Positions 58,559 to 64,000 of a stretch of 64,000 nt of DNA are shown piece after piece. Position numbers and translations under genes: made by a program. This DNA is from Cellulomonas sp. URHE0023. Lineage in GTDB: Bacteria > Actinomycetota > Actinomycetes > Actinomycetales > Cellulomonadaceae. The stretch lies in assembly GCF_000688475.1 (NCBI RefSeq), contig NZ_JIAN01000009.1:124001-188000 (forward strand), in the 5' to 3' direction. Positions within the stretch are counted from its first letter, which is position 1; each line of letters begins with the position of its first letter. The notes under the pieces were generated by a model. That model was not told the DNA's origin. It saw only the letters and a program-made list of their open reading frames with translations, and did no database searches.

Positions 58559-61500
58559 TCATTCCGTTGCCATCTCTCCCCTAACGGCCATCCATGCGAC
58601 GAGCCGGACCTCGTGCTTCTCGACCGAGGGCAGCGGCTCGCGCGGCGGCGCCGCGACAACGCCCGCGGCGTCGAGCACCTCGATCACCTTGGTGATCTGC
58701 TCCTCGGCGGTCCGTCCCTCCGCGAGCGCACGCCGCACCGCCCTCGCGACTTTGACCGGGGGCACGCTGCGAAGCCGACGCAACAGCGCGGTTCTCGCCT
58801 CCCGGTCGAGGTACCGGCCATGTGCGCGGATCAGTTCGGTCGCGTCCCGGAAGGCTGCAGGCACTTCCGGCTCGAACGCGTTGGGATCGGTCATCCCCGT
58901 CCAGGCGGCGTGGACGTCGTCGCGTGCGACAGACCACGCTGCGAAGGCTTGGGCGTACACGTCCTCCGGAAGCCAACGCTCACGAACGGGCGCGCCCGGA
59001 TCAGCGACCCGGAGCGAGATGAGCGTGTCGGAGGAGACAAGAGGAACACCATCGGTGCTCCGGCGGACATTCCACACATCGTCAGCCGCGACGTAGCGGA
59101 ACCACGGCTTCGCCTCGGCGCCAATCCGCACGCAGAACACGTACCCGTTGCCCCGAACGCCCTCACTGACGAATCCCGCGCCGGATCCGTACGGGAGCGC
59201 GAGCATGTCGGACTTCATGGTCGCATCCACCTGCACAGCGTCGAAAAGCCGCCGGCGGTACTCCTCTCCGGACAGCGACGCCGAGGAGCCACCGTTGTCC
59301 AGAAGCTGCGCGAACTGGTCCATCGCGGCGGCGTCATTGAAGTTGATCTGGCGCCCTGTCGCGCGGCCAGGGAGCACGTCGCCAACACCGACGGCCGCAT
59401 CCGCGAGGGCGAGCTTGCGGTCGATCGTCTCTTCGAGCCGAAGCATCTCGTCGAGTCGCCGCGCCGGGAAGAACAGCCCGAGGTGAACGTAGTCGTGCTT
59501 GGACCCGATGCGGTCGACTCGGCCGTGACGCTGCACGATCCGCATCGGGTTCCAGGGCAGGTCGTAGTTGATCATCTGACCGGCTTGCTGGAGGTTGACG
59601 CCTTCGGCGAGTACATCGGTGGTCAAGAGGATGTCGAAGAGGTCGTCGTGGACGGGCTTGCCGTTGACGCGCTCGCTCGCGGTCTCTGGAGCGAAGCTAC
59701 CGATCACGGTGGCGCGTCCGCCTTGGTCGACGCCGCCGGTGGCACCGCGGGCGAGCGTCTTAGCGTAGGCACCCATGATCGGCTCGGCGACTCGCCCCCG
59801 GTAGTCCGACAGGGCCGAACCTGCTGGTGCGGCGTTGATCGCGGCGACGACGGCGTCATGGACAGGGATCACCGTGTCAGCGAAGGCCGAGAAGACCACC
59901 ACCTTGCGCCGGTCGCGCCCGGAGACACCGCGAGCGTCGATTCTGCGCGCGGCCTCCGCCATGCGCGCAAGCTCGACCACGAGCGCGCCGACCTTCGACA
60001 TCAGCCGGGGGTCCGCGGGGTCGACGGTGTCGACGCCTGCCGCGATCGCCGCGGTGAGCTCCGTCGCCTTGCGCTCGCTCGAGGTGACAACGCCATGCGC
60101 CAGCGCATGCAGGCGACGCAGCAGCTCGATGTCGGAGGTGACGTCGGCGGTGAGCGCGGCGAGGTGGTAGCCCGCGGCGGCCTCCGGGCGCTCGTCGACG
60201 TCGAGTGTTTCGACGAACGCGTCGAGGTCGTCGCTGTCGGACGAAGTCCAGTCCGCGAGAGCGTCGCCCTTAAGGACGTAGCCACCGGCCAGGGCCGTGA
60301 GGAACGCCTCGTGCGAGCCGATCATGCGTTCCAGGGACGCCGTGAGCGCTTCGGGGCTCGACTCGAGACGCTTGAGCAGGCCGGAGCGGAGGAGACCGGC
60401 GTTGGTGATCTGGTACGTCGCAAGGTCGTGTTCGAGCGTGTACCAGCTCGATAGGTAGCGGGCGAGCATGAGGCGCTCGGGGTCGACGACGCGCTGCGCC
60501 CACGCGTTCGGCTGGTGCGGATCCGTGGGGTCGTCGAGTGCCTGGACCATGGCGTCGATGAGGGCCGCACCCTCGTCGTCGATCGGATAGTCAATCCGTC
60601 GCGGCTTCGCCTGGGGGAATCTCAGGGTGGTCAGTTTGCCGTCTGGGCCGGTGATCGTCTCGTTGGGGTAATGCTCTTTCACGAACTTCCGGGTGCGACG
60701 GACTGCGACCTGGTCCATCAGGTCGAACAGGTGCTCCGGGGTCAGGTTCGCCGGGTCGACGTCCTGAGCGGCGCGAATGTACTTCTTGATGGATGGGATG
60801 CCGATGCCGGCGAAGCGAGCGTCGTCCCGGATGAAGTATTTGACGAGGGTCTCTAGGTCCGCGAGGGAGTTGTTGACCGGCGTCGCGGTGAGGAGCACGA
60901 CCTTCTTCGGGCTCGCCCCCGCGGCGATTACAGAATCGATCGCGGCGGAGCGCTGGGCTCCAGCGTTGCGGAGGTTGTGTGCCTCATCGACGACTATGAG
61001 CGAGTAATCGTCCATCTTCGCCGCGAACGCGGCGTCGTACGTCGACAGCGTCGGGTCGACCTGGTTGCGCACCTTCTCGTACGAGTAGATGTCGACCCAC
61101 CGGGAGAACCGCGGATCGTCGAGGAACGGAGTCCACATCGAGGTGACGAGTGCCGCAGGGGCGACGATGAGTACCCGCTGCCGGTTCGCCGACGCCCGGG
61201 CGATGACTTCGCCGGCGAGGTATGTCTTGCCCAGGCCGACCTCGTCGGCGACGAGCACTCCCCCGTTCTCGACGAGAAGTCGCTCCATCCGGGCAACGCC
61301 GTCCGCCTGAAACTGCGTCAGCGCGAGAAGTGTGCGCGAGTTCGGCTCCTCCTCGGCGATCGCCGAGCCGTACAGCTCCCAGAGCATGCGCAGGTAAATG
61401 GTCCACGGTGCATGCGGGTCCCACAGGCGACCGTAGAGACCGGCAAGGTCGTAGAGCTCGGAGCGGGCCCAGTAGTGCTCAAACCACTCGGATACCTTGG

Positions 61501-62080
61501 CGGCAGCGTGGGTGCCGCCCATCGTGCCGAGGTTGAGCTCCGCGTTGTGGGCGAGACCTCCGTACGTGAGGTTCGACGACCCGGCGAGCGCCGCCTGAGC
61601 TGGGCCGTCCTCGACCAGGTACGTCTTCCCGTGGAGAAACCCGTGTGTGTACCGGCGCACCTCAACCTTCGCGGTGCCGCTGGTGTCGACCGACTTAAGC
61701 CACCGGACCATCCGTCGCGCCTCTTGCGTCGGCGTGTAGTCGAAGCCCATCGTGTCGCGCTCGGCCTCGAGCCACGCCTGGTGGCGGCTGAGGGCGGCTT
61801 CGCGGCGCTGTACGGCGTCGGAGTCGCCTGCATTGACCGAGCGGACGGACTCGGCGTCCGGCTCGGCGCCAAGGAGGAGCCGAACCCGCGGCGCCCTCTC
61901 CAGCTCGTCGGCGATGAGGACGAACCCGGCCGGGTTGACGTACGCCGTCGCAATCGCGACCGGCGGCGCGACCACCTTGTTGTCACGCGCCGACGAGAGC
62001 AGCTCGTTGACTTTGTCGGCGACGGTCTTGTCGAAGACGCCCTCTAGCGGATTCGTAGCGAAGTCGGGTAGCCCGGTCAT
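58559..62080 (-). CDS. PLD-domain SNF2-type helicase
   Basis: A 1173-residue protein. The N-terminal third is a phospholipase-D-like nuclease domain (HGFLHGKTYLVED near 145, AGSSNLTYGGLAHNAELN near 170). A SNF2-type helicase follows: Walker A ADEVGLGKTYLAGEVIA near 273, DEAHNLRN near 363, LLTATPVNNSLADLE, and the C-terminal lobe with NLQQAGQMINYDLPWNPMRIVQRHGRVDRIGSKHD near 830-850. ATG 62080 is chosen because it overlaps the methyltransferase stop as ATGA. Fusion of PLD and SNF2 next to an adenine methyltransferase resembles DISARM-like and type I/IIG-like systems, but the DrmA/B proteins are not seen. It is expected to translocate along and cut unmodified DNA; this is an inference. Confidence 0.8.
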   Translation of the reverse strand: MTGLPDFATNPLEGVFDKTVADKVNELLSSARDNKVVAPPVAIATAYVNPAGFVLIADELERAPRVRLLLGAEPDAESVRSVNAGDSDAVQRREAALSRHQAWLEAERDTMGFDYTPTQEARRMVRWLKSVDTSGTAKVEVRRYTHGFLHGKTYLVEDGPAQAALAGSSNLTYGGLAHNAELNLGTMGGTHAAAKVSEWFEHYWARSELYDLAGLYGRLWDPHAPWTIYLRMLWELYGSAIAEEEPNSRTLLALTQFQADGVARMERLLVENGGVLVADEVGLGKTYLAGEVIARASANRQRVLIVAPAALVTSMWTPFLDDPRFSRWVDIYSYEKVRNQVDPTLSTYDAAFAAKMDDYSLIVVDEAHNLRNAGAQRSAAIDSVIAAGASPKKVVLLTATPVNNSLADLETLVKYFIRDDARFAGIGIPSIKKYIRAAQDVDPANLTPEHLFDLMDQVAVRRTRKFVKEHYPNETITGPDGKLTTLRFPQAKPRRIDYPIDDEGAALIDAMVQALDDPTDPHQPNAWAQRVVDPERLMLARYLSSWYTLEHDLATYQITNAGLLRSGLLKRLESSPEALTASLERMIGSHEAFLTALAGGYVLKGDALADWTSSDSDDLDAFVETLDVDERPEAAAGYHLAALTADVTSDIELLRRLHALAHGVVTSSERKATELTAAIAAGVDTVDPADPRLMSKVGALVVELARMAEAARRIDARGVSGRDRRKVVVFSAFADTVIPVHDAVVAAINAAPAGSALSDYRGRVAEPIMGAYAKTLARGATGGVDQGGRATVIGSFAPETASERVNGKPVHDDLFDILLTTDVLAEGVNLQQAGQMINYDLPWNPMRIVQRHGRVDRIGSKHDYVHLGLFFPARRLDEMLRLEETIDRKLALADAAVGVGDVLPGRATGRQINFNDAAAMDQFAQLLDNGGSSASLSGEEYRRRLFDAVQVDATMKSDMLALPYGSGAGFVSEGVRGNGYVFCVRIGAEAKPWFRYVAADDVWNVRRSTDGVPLVSSDTLISLRVADPGAPVRERWLPEDVYAQAFAAWSVARDDVHAAWTGMTDPNAFEPEVPAAFRDATELIRAHGRYLDREARTALLRRLRSVPPVKVARAVRRALAEGRTAEEQITKVIEVLDAAGVVAAPPREPLPSVEKHEVRLVAWMAVRGEMATE

Positions 62081-64000
62081 GCCTCGGACCCCCAATTCCG
62101 GAAGTGGGCGAGGACGGCGGCAAGGCGTGGCTGGTAGTCCCAGCCGCGGTGGAACGTTGCGAAGACCTGGGTGAGCTGCTCCTCCGTTAGTCCGTAGAGC
62201 AGCGCGACGAGCGCGTCGAGCTCGGCGATGAGGTCGTCCTTCATTGTCTGGGACGTCACCGATGCGACGGGGACGCCGACCTCGGCGGCCCATGCCGAGT
62301 AGCGCTCGTCAACAGCGGCCAGTCGCCCGGCGATTTCCACGACGCGCATGTTGGTGGCTCCGCTGGGTGCGTAGATTGGAACTGGCAAAGCGTTGAGCAC
62401 GTAGAAGTTCAGGCTCAACTCGACAAACCGCCGCGCGTACCAATCAAACGGGATCGAGCAAAGGACTCCGAGTAGGTAGGCGGTCTCAGCTGCGTTGTCG
62501 TGAAGGTCAATCAGGTAGGGCGCCTTGTTGGTCAGCACAGCAGGCGGAACCAGACAAGCAATCATCGTCCTTGAGTCGGTGCCGCGCGCAACGTCCCGGA
62601 ACGCAATCCTAGTTCGCTGGTATGGAAGGCGCCCCCGCTCGATCAGGCCCTCTGCGTCCTCCCCAAAGAGCGCAGACGACTTGGTTCGAACCTGCCGCCG
62701 GAGTTTTGCCTCTGCGCGCGTCCGGATGGTTGTCTTCGCAGCCGATCCGTGCACTGGACCGGCGTCGGGGTCCCACAAGTTGAACGATCCGCCCTTGAGA
62801 ACCGGCAGATCCCCTGTCGAGTCCCCCACGTTCCAGAGTGCGGCATCGGTGGTTTGGTTGAAGTCTCCTTGCGCGGGTCGAACCGAGAGATCCGAACGGG
62901 CTCCGCCGAGACTCGGCGACTGTCTTATCGTAAGGAATGGCTGTGAACTCGCCGAGTTGGGCATCGCAGGGAACGCCGCAGACGGGGTCCAGGCGGAGAA
63001 GTCGCTGACGCTTACCTCAGTTGACTTATCCACGCCATCACGGAACTCACTCTCGGAGGCGAACGGACCGCTGAAGCGAACGAATTGGCTCTCCCCCTTT
63101 TCGAGGACGGTGAGAGCGATGGTCCAACGCGGCTCCATGTCGAAGGCCCAACGAGCGGAGTTTACTATGAAGGAAACGTCGGCGAACGACCCGTTCGCAA
63201 GGATCTCTTGACGCCACTCCGCCGACCCCAGGGCCGACAGTGCCCCGCGGGGAAGCACGACGCCCACGCGCCCTCCGCGCCGAAGCAAGGTCCAGAATCG
63301 CCAGCAGAACGCCTTGTAAAGGTCAGCATTTCCGGTCTCAAATCCCGGGTATGGCCCACGAGCCAACGCCAGGCGGAGCCGCTCGGCCCACGCGCGCTCC
63401 TGCTCCATTGCGGCGACGAGGTCCGGCCGCGACTCGCGGTATGCGGCGACAAGCGCCTTCTGCTCGCCATCGGCTCGGCTCTTAAGCCCCGGGAACGCCA
63501 GCGTCCAGAACTTCAGCTCCTCGAACACAAGCTCCTCCCATGGCGGGTTACCGAGGAGCACGTCGAAGCCGGGATTCTCGCGTACGAACACCTCGGGGAA
63601 GAGCATGGGCAAATGCGCGGGCCGTAGCGGGGCGACGATCCGCGACGGCTCAGTCGCTTCAGTAAGTCGGCGGAGCGTCGACTCGTTGGTGATGTTCGTC
63701 GTCCACTCGCCGAGCCGGACCGCGACGGCGGCGTCGAAGAGTCGCGCGATCGGCGCGGACGCCTCTCGGGCGGCGGCAAGTCGCGTTGCGGCGGCCTCTA
63801 CTTCGGCCTTCGTGGCCTCGGAGGCGTTGGCGACGTCGAGCAGCAGCGGAGTGACCCGGTCGAGGTGCTCGCGGAGCAGCGCGCGGATCGCGGCCTTGTA
63901 CCCGACGCTCGGCTTCGCCTTCGCCATCGGGCGCTTCGGGGCGAGAGCGGGCCTCTGCTGGACACTGCCGAAGAGAACGTCCTGGGTGAGGGTCAGGAGT
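62077..64000 (-). CDS. Eco57I-type N6-adenine DNA methyltransferase, 5' end outside window
   Basis: The reading frame continues through the right edge without a stop (reading upstream of ATG 63927 gives LLTLTQDVLFGSVQQ...), so the true start lies outside. Within the window, NPPWEELVFEELKFWTL is the catalytic motif of N6-adenine methyltransferases and DLYKAFCWRFWTLLRRGGRVGVVLPRGALSALGSAEWRQEI is the typical following fold. The SAM-binding motif I expected before it is missing and must lie upstream. The C-terminal part (about 62.1-63.2 kb, lower GC) is likely the target-recognition domain. It overlaps the helicase gene by four bases and gives the system its self-protection. Confidence 0.75.
   Translation of the reverse strand, partial: LLTLTQDVLFGSVQQRPALAPKRPMAKAKPSVGYKAAIRALLREHLDRVTPLLLDVANASEATKAEVEAAATRLAAAREASAPIARLFDAAVAVRLGEWTTNITNESTLRRLTEATEPSRIVAPLRPAHLPMLFPEVFVRENPGFDVLLGNPPWEELVFEELKFWTLAFPGLKSRADGEQKALVAAYRESRPDLVAAMEQERAWAERLRLALARGPYPGFETGNADLYKAFCWRFWTLLRRGGRVGVVLPRGALSALGSAEWRQEILANGSFADVSFIVNSARWAFDMEPRWTIALTVLEKGESQFVRFSGPFASESEFRDGVDKSTEVSVSDFSAWTPSAAFPAMPNSASSQPFLTIRQSPSLGGARSDLSVRPAQGDFNQTTDAALWNVGDSTGDLPVLKGGSFNLWDPDAGPVHGSAAKTTIRTRAEAKLRRQVRTKSSALFGEDAEGLIERGRLPYQRTRIAFRDVARGTDSRTMIACLVPPAVLTNKAPYLIDLHDNAAETAYLLGVLCSIPFDWYARRFVELSLNFYVLNALPVPIYAPSGATNMRVVEIAGRLAAVDERYSAWAAEVGVPVASVTSQTMKDDLIAELDALVALLYGLTEEQLTQVFATFHRGWDYQPRLAAVLAHFRNWGSEA

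Noticed and set aside
58344..59096. Plus-strand open frame of 250 codons
   Set aside because: Most of it is antisense to the PLD-SNF2 helicase; only the 58410-58520 part matters, as a relic of the 50.03-kb gene.

Overview
The window is high-GC DNA from an actinobacterium. The composition, the frequent GTG starts, the GTGA/ATGA gene overlaps and the SCO6880-type, RES/Xre and LysM-BTAD families suggest Micrococcales (Cellulomonas-like); that placement is an inference. Nearly everything is accessory DNA: a conjugative element in the middle, with defence-type genes on both sides.

Left part (1-16.8 kb): a DUF4011/DUF3320-type helicase split by a frameshift, a 23-bp copy of a tmRNA (ssrA) 3' end that looks like an integration scar (4055-4077), a PLD-helicase-DUF3427 protein, a TM0106-type RecB/RNase H/UPF1-like helicase, a HEPN-like protein, a CoiA-like nuclease, a secreted protein, a RES/Xre-type toxin-antitoxin pair and an AlpA/Xis-like DNA-binding protein.

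Middle (16.9-52 kb): the conjugative element. A control region holds five copies of a 21-bp bipartite motif, a small conserved protein, a GIY-YIG-like protein with five zinc modules and a sigma-like regulator. A first operon (20.75-31.4 kb) encodes a complete-looking Tad/Flp pilus machine (SAF protein, ParA-like, TadA, TadB, TadC, Flp pilin, two TadE-like, TadG-like) ending in a membrane LysM-BTAD protein, with no prepilin peptidase. A visibly AT-richer two-gene cargo (31.56-35.02 kb) encodes a protein with two GHKL ATPase domains and a receiver-domain partner; this is the best candidate for an undescribed system. A second operon (35.6-44.9 kb) encodes the T4SS: small membrane protein, VirB6/TrbL-like, SCO6880 family, VirB4-like ATPase, DnaB-N protein, TraG/TraD coupling protein, SLT-amidase and ArdC-like protein. 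Then come a MobF relaxase-helicase (leftward) and two element proteins (rightward). A 31-bp bipartite sequence is repeated in front of the Tad operon, the T4SS operon, the relaxase and the 50.0-kb operon, so pilus, channel and relaxase appear to form one regulon.

Right part (52-64 kb): a tRNA-Gln(CTG), then leftward defence operons: an McrC-like nuclease, McrB-like AAA+ GTPase, small protein and beta-class DNA methyltransferase (a methyltransferase plus McrBC arrangement as in BsuMI/LlaJI), a PD-(D/E)XK protein, a small protein, a decayed fragment of the 50.03-kb conjugation gene, and a PLD-SNF2 helicase coupled to an Eco57I-type adenine methyltransferase that runs off the right edge. No integrase, CRISPR array or complete insertion sequence was recognised.
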